Source: Isoetes taiwanensis | Taxonomy: Eukaryota; Streptophyta; Lycopodiopsida; Isoetales; Isoetaceae | Direction of reading: 5' to 3' | Assembly: GCA_021234155.1 (NCBI GenBank) | Contig: JAJEKV010000182.1 | Coordinates: forward strand, 600,383-664,382 | DNA length: 64,000 bases | Shown: positions 20,485 through 32,749 of the stretch, in pieces | Numbering within the stretch: position 1 is the first letter of the stretch | Layout of the letters: each line of letters begins with the position of its first letter | Notes under the pieces: generated by a model | Told to the model about the DNA's origin: nothing | Seen by the model: the letters and a program-made list of their open reading frames with translations, nothing else | The model's database searches: none | Translations under genes and position numbers: made by a program

Positions 20485-23400
20485 TTAAACATTATCATAG
20501 AATAATAGATGAGTTTCTGAGTCCTCATCTAGCTCATCACTCTCACTCATAATGTCATTATCTCCTAGCAAATCAGTACAACTTTTCAGGCAACTATCCC
20601 TATATTGTTGAAGTTCAATCAAGTAAGCCCCTATTATATTTCCATCCACCATGAAAAAGGATTGTAAATCCTCAGTATGTATCTGGTATTTGTCTCGTAT
20701 AGATGTATATGCAATACACCTAAGTAAGGCATGTTCTTCATCTTCCACCTGCTCTTCCCCACATATTTTACAATATCTTTCATGCCTAGGAATGATATGT
20801 CCCCAACGCCCTACTTCCACCCCTAAATGATGTGAGCACAGTCGAATCCTGCTAATAACATGTCAATCCTGCTAGGTTGGGACCACAACTTCTTATGTAT
20901 CTTAGCTAATACCCATTGCTTCAAGTGATCACCTATAGAAAGTGCCTCTTCCCAATGGATATCCCATCTATGGAACCACCGCTTCACATCATCAAACCAT
21001 CCCTTTTCTGTACTAAACATGAATGCTCGGTGTGTCAGGGAGGTGTCAGATTTGAGTCTTACCTTATGTAGGTAACGGATACATCTCAAAATGGCTTCTC
21101 CTTCGAGTGGCATGAACCCGCTTTCCGTCAACATCATCGGATATGGTGTTTGTGATTTGACTCCTAATTCCTGTCTCAAAAACTTACGTAGCACTTGCTC
21201 AATGTCATCCCATAACCCCTGAGGAAGACTTGGCCCCCATATCTCACATCCATATAATGTCACAGTCTGCACTAAGGATTCAAAAAGCCTAACCTTAAGA
21301 TGCCATGACCATACATGCGCTTGCCTGCACATACTCTGTAACGCATACAATGCTTTTTGCCCACCATTAACTCATTGTGCAATACACTGATTCCATCTGT
21401 GATTCCTACTAAACTCCAGCCCTAGATATTTATATGACTCACATGTATCAACCGTATTTCCTTTATATGTGAAATGCCCATGTTTAAGTGCTCCTACTGT
21501 CATCATCTTCGTCTTTTCTAAGTTCACTTGCATGTCTGTGACATCACAAAAGCAAGACAATCCATCCAAATGTTTTTGCATATGCTCTTTTGAGCGTGCA
21601 AAAATAACAACATCGTCAGCATACATCAATAATTGGATCACATATCCATGTATTTCTATACCTCCCAGGCAATTTTCACGCATCCAATCTTCCAAGCTAT
21701 CGATAAACACACCAAAAAGCGTTGGTGAGAGTGGGCATCCCTGCTTCACTCCTGTGTTACTTTCGATGTGGCTAAAAGAACCAGGTGTAGACAGCTGTAC
21801 CAACACTTTTTCATATAAGACATGAGTTGCATTCCTTAATTCTGATGGGACCTGTAATTTTTCCATTCTTTCCCATAGTTTCATTCGCGGGACTCTGTCA
21901 AAAGCTTTCTTAAAATCCACAAATAGCACATATACGGGTTTCTTGGTTCCTTTAACAGCATCAAATATTGTTTTTAACACAAGAAGGTGATCTAGAGTGG
22001 ATCTCCCTGCTCTAAAACCAGCCTGACTCTCTGCTCGCTTATCATTCCCTTCTGCCCATTTGCTGATTTTCTTCTCTAAAATCGTTGCCAATAGCTTTGA
22101 AAATAGACTGCTGACCGTAATGGTCCTATAATTATTCACATCCTGGCTGGATCCGCCCTTATGAATTGGTACAATTCTGTTTAACTGCCATTCTAATGGA
22201 AGACCTTCTCTCATGGTTGCAGAGAGGAGCTTAGCAATGATTTGATGGATAGAGTTTCCTGCCCATTTTAAGTGTTCTGCACACAAGCCATACAGATCCT
22301 TTGCTTTATTATTTGCCAGGCCCGCTATCCCATCAGCCACGTCTTCTTCATTTATCTGGAGATCCGACCTTATGCTAGTTTCTGCCGGAACATTATCCTG
22401 GTGATACAACCGACATACATGTTCCCATAATGTCTCACCTGAGATGGGGATCTCACTCGTTTTTTTATTCTTCAATTCATTCCAGAATAACTTGGGTTCA
22501 ACAATATATTTATGACACATAGCTTCCTGCCGGCATTTTATAAATCGCCGTTTCTTACTTCTTACTATGCTTTTATACTGTTGCTTATATAAATCTTTAT
22601 CCTTATGTTCACAATGCTTCCATTTGAACTTCGCCAGTCTGCAGTCTTGATCAAACCAGGATCTACAAGGCAGTCCCTTCTTGGCCCTACTAGAAACAAA
22701 AGTTTCTTGCGCAGTGTTCACTAGCAGCAATCTTAACTGTTGACATGCTAAGGAAGTATCATCCGCCCACCTGGTGTGGCTGCATTTCATTTCAAGATTG
22801 GCCTGGAATTTATCCTGCAAGCGGGGATTCATATGTATTGCTGTTTTCGGCACCACAATTTATGTTACAGGTTGGCTAGCAGATAAAACAAATCTCAAGA
22901 ATGCATGATCAGATTCTAAGTTCTCATCACTAACATCAAATGCTAGTAATTGTTCTAGTGTGTCATCTGCCATGATCAAGTAGTCTACTGTACTTCTGCC
23001 TCTACAAGTATTCTTTTTGGATTCTGGAAATCTTACTAACCCATTACAAATTAAAAGATTTGTGTTACCGCATAGATTCAACAACTGCCTACCTGATTTG
23101 GTCACAATATTGTCCATCGAGTCCCTGTTCCAGCCCTGCAGCTTAAGTTCATCTTCAGACATGGCCTCTAACCAGAGTGGGTCCTTAGCACCTGTGTACA
23201 TGGCTGTTTGATTGTCTCCTGTTCTGCCATTGAAATCTCCAGCTAAAATAACTTTGCCTTTATTCCGATACTCCATAATATCCTGTTCTAAACAATAGAA
23301 CATGTCATCGCTACAAGCATCAGTATCCGTATATACCTTCCCATGCCTGGGAGCAAAATAGCATATAGCCAAAAAATACAATGAGTGTGACCCTTTTATT

Positions 23401-23693
23401 TGAATCCAACAATATTGATTATTTTTATCTTTTCTGACACCTTGTATGATATTTCCAACCTCTGGTCTGACATAGCAAGCTACACCGCCATTTCCCATAT
23501 CCCCGTTTCTAAATCTCTTACTACTAATAGAAAATATCATATTGAAACCTTCAATTTCTGGAAGTGAATAAAGATTCGTTTCACCAAAGCATATCACATC
23601 TGTGGTGTTGAGAATATCCTTCATACTGTATATTTTATCCAGAGTAAGCCTGTTTATATTCCATACTACCACTCTGAGACCTCCCTCAAGTCC
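20485..23693 (-). pseudogene. LINE A ORF2: endonuclease-reverse transcriptase, disabled
   Basis: ORF2 supplies the nickase and reverse transcriptase for target-primed reverse transcription. The endonuclease (23672-22863) keeps VVWNINRL, ICFGETN, LAGDFNGRTGD and ESDHAFLRF, so the Asn, Glu, Asp and SDH catalytic landmarks are present. The reverse transcriptase (22856-21372) keeps VLFVDFKKAFDRVP, GVKQGCPLSPTLFG and MYADDVVIF. The C-terminus has CKICGEEQVEDEEHALLRC, a CX2CX9HX4C finger near 20760-20710. Defects: an in-frame TAA at 22862-22860, an in-frame TGA near 21370 (where LINE C has Arg, so CGA to TGA fits), and a frame shift near 20865. All lie in otherwise open frame. Confidence 0.9.
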
Positions 23694-24392
23694 CTATGGA
23701 GATATCACGGCCTTGCCTTTCACCCATTTGACCAACTGATTTTGCTTTTTAGCTTCCTTAAACTTCTCGATTTCGTGCTTCTTCTCTTTCATTCCTTTCA
23801 ATGTATGCCTCTGTTTAATGACTTGAAGACGAGCTTCCCGGTCTGGAAATTTCACTAATATATGTCTGGTTCCCTTGTCTTTCTTTCCGATCCTATAAGC
23901 CTCAGTATAATCCGGTGCTGCTATTTGCATTTCTTCTCGAAAGAATTTTCCCACCACATTCTTAGTATCTTCGGAGGTTTGTTCTGGAAGTCCCACAATG
24001 CGCAGATTGAGGCTCTGTGTTTTCTCTCTTGGGTTTCTACATATTGTTCAAAGGTTGTCCTGAGTTCATTGATTTCATCTGATGCATCTGGCATATCTCC
24101 ACGATCCTGTAGCTCCTTAATTTCCTTCTTAACCACATCCATGTCCTGATGCATTTGCTAAAAATCTGCCCTGAGCGTTTCATTCTCCTTCCTCAAAAAT
24201 CGTATTTCCTCCAACAGATTATTCTCTCTTCTTTGCGACTTCTCAATTGAAACTTATCAATTCAGCCCAGATTGTAGCCAAAGATATGTCAGCCCCATTG
24301 CTAGGTCCCTGTTGTTCCGATTCTCCATCAGATTCAGAGCTGGATTTATGCTTCAATGAGGGTTTTTTGGAAATTTTCTTTGGGGCAGTCAT
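23694..24392 (-). pseudogene. LINE A ORF1: coiled-coil/RRM nucleic-acid-binding protein, frame-shifted
   Basis: Non-LTR ORF1 proteins bind the element RNA. Starting at the ATG at 24392, the frame reads MTAPKKISKKPSLKHKSSSE, a basic N-terminus, followed by a Leu/Glu-rich coiled coil (ENNLLEEIRFLRKENETL, then DMDVVKKEIKELQDRG), and then an RRM-like domain at about 24000-23760 with GLPEQ, AYRIGKKDKGTRHILVKF and KQRHTLKGMKEKK. This order (coiled coil, RRM) is that of L1-type ORF1p. Shifts near 24240, 24160 and 24010 break it. It ends at TAG (23696-23694), directly followed in the same frame by ORF2. Confidence 0.8.
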
Positions 24393-24503
24393 GGCAATGG
24401 CCTCGTTACTATAACAGCGGGTCTGTGGGCCAATCAGGCACCAAAAGGGTGCACCAATCTGCCTCTAAGATTATGGCCTCGGCTTCTGCCTTATAACCTA
24501 TTC

Positions 24504-26300
<1,797 letters not shown>

Positions 26301-26382
<82 letters not shown>
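26301..26382 (-). repeat. (AG)n microsatellite forming the 3' tail of LINE C
   Basis: About 40 AG repeats with one GT interruption near 26330, followed by AAGTGAAGTGAAGTTTTG, the 3' end of LINE C. The other edge is the truncated 5' end of LINE B. Confidence 0.9.
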
Positions 26383-26385
<3 letters not shown>

Positions 26386-26911
26386 GAAGTGAAGTTTTGA
26401 AGTTTTTGTATTTTGACCATCGGGTCCATGAGACTTTAACAATGCTACAATCATCAATTGTCAAGCGCAAAATTAAAGACCTCTTGGGGAGGTCTTCTAT
26501 CTCACCTCATCTCCCTCCAAATCTGAATCGGTACATATAATTCTGCGTAATTCTTTTAATCCTTGTCTCCCTCAATGCAAGCATTCAATAAGAAAACTAC
26601 CAACGTTTCCTGCGCAGCAAGGCACAAAAATTGAAGCATATCAGAAGCAACCACACCGAACCTAAGGCGAATGCATGGTAATAACGGGTGTAAGGCTACA
26701 TGAATCTCATCTTCAATCTCATCACATGCCACACATTACGCACACATTATTGCCAAAGGTGGTGTTATACCATCTTCCTACCTCCACATTCAAATGATGT
26801 GAGTGCATCTGGCGGCCCGATCGCGGTCACGGCTTTTTCATCGAAATACTTTCCTCCAAGTGCGTGGCATCTTTTAATCTCGGATTAAAGGTGTTTCGTA
26901 TAGTTCAGCTT

Positions 26912-29735
26912 TTATCCCAGCCTAGTCAAAAACTTAGCCATTAGACCCTCCTTCACCCAATCTCTGAGACGCTTCTTGTTAGCATTTAAATCCAAGATAT
27001 CTAAACCCCACTTTCGCATCCACACCAACCCATCAGCATACCATCCTTTTTTAAATGTTTCCTTTTGAGCCAAACGTGGAAGAGCTTCATCATCCATTGT
27101 ATTCAATTTGCAGAGATAATTCAAAAAGTGATATAAAGCTTCACATTCCAAGGGCATCATGTCACACTCTGCTAGCATAATCTCATAGGGAGTTTGCATC
27201 TTGACCCCTAATTCTGTATGTAAAAACTTTTTTTGCACCTTTTCCAACTTATCCCATAAGTCTAATGACAAACCTGGCCCCCAAACCTCACTGCCATATA
27301 GCACCACTGTTTGTACAAGAGTCTTATACAAAGTTCTCTTCAGACTGAATTTCCAAATATTCAACTGTCTACACTTTCTATGTAGTGCAAATAAAGCTTT
27401 TAACCCCCCTGTCACACGCTGATCTATTGTTTGCAACCATCTGAAATTCTTGTCAACCGTAATGCCACGATACTTATAGGAACTAGTGATCTCCACTGGC
27501 TGCCCTTTGTATGAAAAACTGTAGCAGTGATCCAACGTGGTACCAAAGAGAACTATCTTAGTCTTGTTTAAATTTACCTCCAACCCCTTAGCATCACAAA
27601 ATTTAGCAAGAACATCTAGATGATGTTGCAAACCCACTTGGGTTCGTGACAGCAACACAATGTCATCTGCATACAATAAGAGCAAAACAATATAACCTGC
27701 AATAGGCGTTCCTCCTCCTCCATGATCTCGGATCCAGCCTTCTAACTCATCTATAAACAAGCCAAATAGTGTAGGCGAGAGGGGACATCCTTGCTTCACA
27801 CCAATGTTATTTTCAATATGCTCCCGACTCTCATCGCACAGTGGAAAGGAAAGTTGCATGATGACTTTGTCATATAATAGCTTGACTGCATGCCTATATT
27901 CCATAGGAATATTTAACTTTTCCAACCTCTCCCATAAGCTAGCCCTTGGTACTTTATCAAATGCCTTTGTGCAATCAACAAAAGCTGCAAAAAGGGGTTT
28001 ACGCTTGCCTTTTACAGAATCCAACATAGCCCTGAATGTGACCAAGTGATCAGTGGTACTTTTCTTTGGCCTAAAACCCGCTTGCCCTTGTGCACGTACC
28101 CCATTATTTTTCAGCCCATTCCGATATTTTTTGATTCCACAATTGTCGTAAAAGTTTAGTAAACAGATTGCTTACCATTATCATCCTATAATTTCCGGGA
28201 TCCCGATCATCACCTTTATGGGTGGGATCACTCGTTTTCTATACCAATGCTGCCGGGAAGCCCTGTTGAATAGCAGCATTCAATGGATTCACCAGCACTT
28301 CAGCCACTTTGGGCCCAACCCACTTTAGCATCTCAGCTACCATGCCATTTGGATCTACAGCCTTGCCGTTTGCTAGCTTTTTAAGGCCTGCCTGAATGTC
28401 ACTGGCTTGAAATGTTAGCCTACTTGCACTACAATGCAATTCGGTCTCAACCCCTTCTACATAGTAAAGTTTACGTAAATGTTCAAGAAGTACTCCTGGA
28501 TCAAGACGCGTTTCCTGCATAGGTGTATGTTTGAGCTTTTGCCAAAACCGCTTTGGTTCTTTTAACATTTCTGTAACCCACTCCTCTTGCTTCCGCCTAA
28601 GAAAAGCGCGTTTTTTGGCCTTGACCAAAGCTTAAATGCTTTCATCAGTTTAATCCTTTCCGGACCATGCATATGTAAATACTGCTTCCTACTCTCCTTA
28701 CATTCCTGGTCAAACCAGCCGTTGCAGGGAAGATGTTTTGACCGTCTAGTGGAGATAAAGCACTCTTTTACAATGTCGAAACAAAATTCACCAAAGATAA
28801 CATTCATGTCACATACATCTATGGGCCAGCTTACCTGTTCACATTTCTCCTCACATAATCTTTGATAAATAGCACTTTTACGGTGAGACATATAGATCTT
28901 TCGTGGCACCTGCGATGACTTCATCCCATGTAAATATGTTACATTTTTTATAAGGATTTGCAGCAAGATAGGAGCATGATATGATTCACTACGGAAATCG
29001 CCTACTTGGAAGGAGTGCACAAACTCTTTCAAACATGCACCTGCAAGCATATAATCAACAACACTCTTGCCTTTGCAAGTATATTTTTTCTGTTCGGGGT
29101 AGTCCTTCATCCCATTATATATTAATAAATTCAAGGCTACACAAGTTCAACAGATGTTGCCCTATACTGTTTTTGTTAATGTCCTCGGATATTGAAACCA
29201 TCCAAATTTGCTAAATCAAAGATCATCCAACTCATCCACCCACAAAAGGTCTCTATCTAGTTTTAAAATTGGGGCTTGTTTACTCCACAGACGCATTGAA
29301 GTACAACTAAAATAATATCCCTCAGAGCATCAGCTCCATGGCGGCATTCTCAATTTCTTTGAAAAGGATCGCCATGTCCAACTTATCTCACGTATATGTC
29401 TCTTTCTTATGGGAGGAAAATAGCACCTTTATGTAAGTGGGTCCGAGCACACCGTAGAGCAATCCAAATACATTGCATAGTACATTTATGATCGAAAGCA
29501 CAACCACCGATTGCTTAAGTTCGGTTCGATATAACAAGCAATGCCACCATAACCACGCCTTCTCCATCCCTTCTCATGCCAAAATGATTTAACAATAATA
29601 AAGCACGGAATTTCTGGTAAGCCCCGCCTCCTCGTGCTCCCATGTTTCTAGAAAAAATAGTACATCCACGGAATTGAGAACATCTCCCATTGTTAACACT
29701 TTTCTTGTGATAATCGGCACATGTTCCACCCCGAA
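26912..29735 (-). pseudogene. LINE C ORF2: endonuclease-reverse transcriptase, decayed
   Basis: The endonuclease is split between frames at about 29735-28562: GYGGIACYIEPN parallels GNGGVACYVRPE of LINE A, and KKYTCKGKSVVDYMLAGA parallels KKNTCRGRSTVDYLIMAD. The RT has an N-terminal block (28628-28239) and a long open palm/thumb block (28045-26912) with FAAFVDCTKAFDKVPRA, IGVKQGCPLSPTLFGLFID and LLYADDIVLLSRTQ. The catalytic YADD is intact, but the upstream frame shifts make it non-functional. Confidence 0.88.
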
Positions 29736-30792
29736 ACCCCCGATGGCCCCAGTTTCCTATTCATCAACTACTACTTTCCCTCTTTTCCAAAGACGCTTTC
29801 TTGTTTTCTTGCCTAGCTTCTTTCATTTTTGCATTTCCCCTTTCCATTGTGCATCTTTTGCTCTTAGCGTGGGTCTTAGTTCAACCAAATCTTACGTCCT
29901 TTTTAGCATGCCTCTTTTGCTCGATTATCTTTTGCTTATCATCTCTGGCTGAGTAATTTGACAATAATATTTCTTGGTTTTCCGTTGGGTTTCCCAATTC
30001 TATATCTTGCTATTAAACATCATAGATTCAAAGCCCAATGACTTCGAAAAAAGACACTTACCTCGTGCTTCACATCTTCATTGTCTTTTTTAAGGTAATC
30101 ACTGCAATCGCGAATATTGAGCTTTCTTCTCTCTTTCTTGCGGTTTGAGAACAGATTCATCGTGCATTCAGGTTTATTAATGCTATCGGTCCATCATCGC
30201 ATCAGATTCCTCTTAAATACGTGGCATTCTCGTCTCCAATCTAATTTGAAGAGTGTTGATTTCCTCCTTCATGGCCCTATTTTCTTGCCTCGGATCACGC
30301 AAAGGTATGACTTATCTCCCCGTGTAATGTTTGCACTAATGCTTTTTCCCCCTTTGCGGCTTCTCTCCCTACTCGCCCATAGCTTCCATAAGTTTTAGCA
30401 TCATCATATTCATGTTCAACATAAGTGCTACTATCTGCTGGCTTCCGTCGCCCATGCCTACGGTATTCGATTCGCCATAGTTCCAAATCAGGGGTTTCTT
30501 TTTGTTGCATTCAGGATTGCCTCAAGATTGAGTTTTACCATTTCGTGGTCCGGGGTGTCACCGGGTGATTGTTATATCTTTACAACTCCTCGAGGCTGTC
30601 CAGAGTGGGTGTCTCCATCAGATCTTCATTGGCTTTTTAGTTTGTTCATAGGCTCTAACTTGGCGGGTTGTCACTCCATCATGTTTTTTAGTTTTCAGGT
30701 TTAGGGAATCGAATGTCGAGCATTTGGCGGTTCTTTGCCCCATCGATTTTTTTAGTCCCCTTCTTTTTTGCAGGTGCCTTACCTTGTGCCAT
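29736..30792 (-). pseudogene. LINE C ORF1 remnant
   Basis: A basic N-terminus (Lys-rich, from 30792), a middle block at 30510-30295 with DAKTYGSYGRVGREAAKGEK, and the RRM block near 30010-29930, all separated by stops. The placement before the endonuclease and the parallel with LINE A ORF1 support the call; most of the sequence is too decayed to align by eye. Confidence 0.6.
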
Positions 30793-30850
30793 ATCTTTCA
30801 GTAGATCCAACAGAGTAAATTCCCTTGCAATAGAACAGGCTCGGATCCGT

Positions 30851-31342
30851 AGACCCTTTTGCTGAAGCTTAAATCTCGAAAGATCTTTTTGCTTAAGCTC
30901 AGATCTCGGAAGAGCTCACAGACCCATCTGTGTTATGACAAATGCAGTGCTGGCTTTGGCCAAAACAGACTGAGGTGAAGACGATTAGAAAAGCTGTAGA
31001 AGTATAGACTCAAATCCTGGCTTTGGTCGAACTATTAGGAAAGTTTCAGAAGTATAGACTCAAATCCTTTGAAGAATGCCGGGAGGTCTACAGATCCCCC
31101 CTTTTAAACTCAGATCTCAAAGTGTGCATTCGTCACTGTCCACTGTGCCCCAATAACAGTCGACCTGCCGCTGTTCCCAAAAAGAAGCCCGATTTGCTAA
31201 GCCAGCAGACTACCCAGATCAAGCCCTGCTTTTTAATCTGTGTCTCGTTGGCCCACCGATCCCTCCCAATACCCGGATAGGTTTGACCGGAGAGAGGCGC
31301 CCACATTCGATCGTGGAGAGCTACCGGGCGCCTAGGGTTCCG
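30851..31342. other. Spacer with a short diverged duplication
   Basis: AGAAGTATAGACTCAAATCC occurs twice (near 30998 and 31048) with similar flanks, and TTAAGCTCAGATCTCGGAAG-like sequence occurs twice near 30865-30915. No gene is supported. Confidence 0.5.
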
Positions 31343-31447
31343 CCCAGAGAGAGAGAGCGGGGAGGGAGGGAGGGAGGGAGGGGGAGGGAGGGAGGGAGGG
31401 AGGGAGGGAGGGAGGGAGGGAGGGAGGGAGGAGAGAGAGAGAGAGAG
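31343..31447. repeat. (GGGA)n/(AG)n simple-sequence block
   Basis: Purine-only tract: AG repeats, then about 18 GGGA-type units, then AG repeats. The long Glu/Arg/Gly or Pro/Ser/Leu ORFs here are translations of the repeat. Confidence 0.95.
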
Positions 31448-32285
31448 TTGGAGCCTGGGTGGCATGTCCTGCCATCTTGGCATGTTGGAGCCAAGTGGCA
31501 TGTTGCCCACGGCATGTTTGAGCCTAGGTGGCATATTGGAGCCTACATGGCGTGTTTGAGCCATCTTATCGGGTTTGAGCCACTTTGGCATGTTTGACCC
31601 ACCTTGGCATGTTGGAGCCTAGGTGGCATGTTGGAGCCCACATGGCATGTTGGAGCCTAGGTGGCATGTTGGAGCCCACATGGCATGTTTGAGCCTAAGT
31701 GGCATGTTGTAGCCTAAGTGGCGTGTTTGAGCCACCTTGGCATGTTAGAGCCTAGGTGGCATGTTGGAGCCCGCATGGCGTGTTTGAGACACCTTGGCAT
31801 GTTCGAGCCTAGGTGGCATGTTGGAGACTAGGTGGCATGTTGGAGCCCCGCTGGATGGCATGTTTGAGCCTAGGTGGCATGTTGGAGCCCACGTGGCATG
31901 TTTGAGCCACCTTGGCATGTTCGAGCCCACGTGGCATGTCTGAGCCTAGGTGGCATGTTGGTGCCTAAGTGGCATGTTTGAGCCTAGGTGGCATGTTGGA
32001 GCCTAGGTGGCATGTTGCACCATGTGGCATGTTTGATCCTAGGTGGCATGTTGGAGCCTAGATGGCGTGTTTGATCCATCTTGGCATGTTTGAGCCACCT
32101 TGGCATGTTAGAGCCTAGGTGGCATGTTGGTGCCTACGTGGCATGTTTGAGCCATCTTGGGATGTTTGAGCCTAGGTGGCATGTTGGAGCCCACGTGGCA
32201 TGTTGGAGCCTAGATGGCGTGCTTGAGCCACCTTGGCATGTTTGAGCCTAGGTAGCATGTTGGAGCCCACGTGGCATGTTAAGTT
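31448..32285. repeat. Minisatellite of about 20 bp, roughly 40 copies
   Basis: Degenerate tandem units with consensus GGCATGTTGGAGCCTAGGT, alternating with variants such as GGCATGTTTGAGCCACCTT and GGAGCCCACATGGCATG. The array runs without a break for about 840 bp and ends at GTGGCATGTTAAGTTAG. Because every unit contains GGCATG (an Nsp-type site) and CCTAGG-like sequence, the array is easily recognised. ORFs in it (for example 31930-31745 minus) are repeat artefacts. Confidence 0.95.
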
Positions 32286-32749
32286 AGTATGAACTCTAAA
32301 TTAGCAACAACCCTTTTAATTTGGGATTTTCAGGTATGATAAAAAACTTTTTGGAATCTATTGTTTAAGTTTGGTTTTTCTGGCATCCCAAAAACGTTTT
32401 GGATTTTTTCCTTAGATTGATTTGCTTATGGTTTGGGGTTTTTTGGTGGCTGAATTTTTTTCCAGATGAACTAAAAATGAAGGAATTAAAAATTAGGGGT
32501 TCGAGGGGTTCGGATTGCCCTTCTTCATCTGTGAGAAGACCACTAGATCTTCTTCACCTGTCGGGAGATCGATAGGGATGGTGGCAGGCTAGAGTTACAT
32601 GCACATTGGGCACATGCAAATTCTGGAGCTATAAGAACAAGATCTTCGATTATTGCTCGTATGAATTCAGGTGCAGGTGTGTCTTTTTTCATCCTTTTTG
32701 TCATCTTTTGAAATGGCTAGTATCTCTGGTGTTGGATGTCTTGAAATGC
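32286..32749. other. Spacer upstream of the RPA1 relic
   Basis: AT-rich, non-coding by inspection. The plus ORF 32671-33066 (Leu-rich) is the wrong frame of the RPA1 relic. Confidence 0.5.

Larger units (their letters stand above)
26383..30850 (-). mobile_element. LINE C: older full-length copy of the same family
   Basis: This element is about 4.45 kb on the minus strand. ORF1 begins at the ATG at 30792 (MAQGKAPAKKKGTKKI) and has an RRM piece near 30010-29930 (ARYRIGKPNGKPRNIIVKL) that parallels AYRIGKKDKGTRHILVKF of LINE A. Endonuclease follows from about 29735, then reverse transcriptase to 26912. A remnant of the C-terminal finger (VCVMCGM) lies near 26740. It is more decayed than LINE A, with many shifts. 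The outer 5' end is approximate. Confidence 0.85.

Noticed and set aside
31283-31930. Plus and minus ORFs with Gly/Arg/Glu or Pro/Ser/Leu and HATW/PPRL repeats
   Set aside because: They read the GGGA tract and the 20-bp minisatellite in different frames.
31448-32285. CRISPR-like array
   Set aside because: Units are contiguous without unique spacers and the DNA is eukaryotic.
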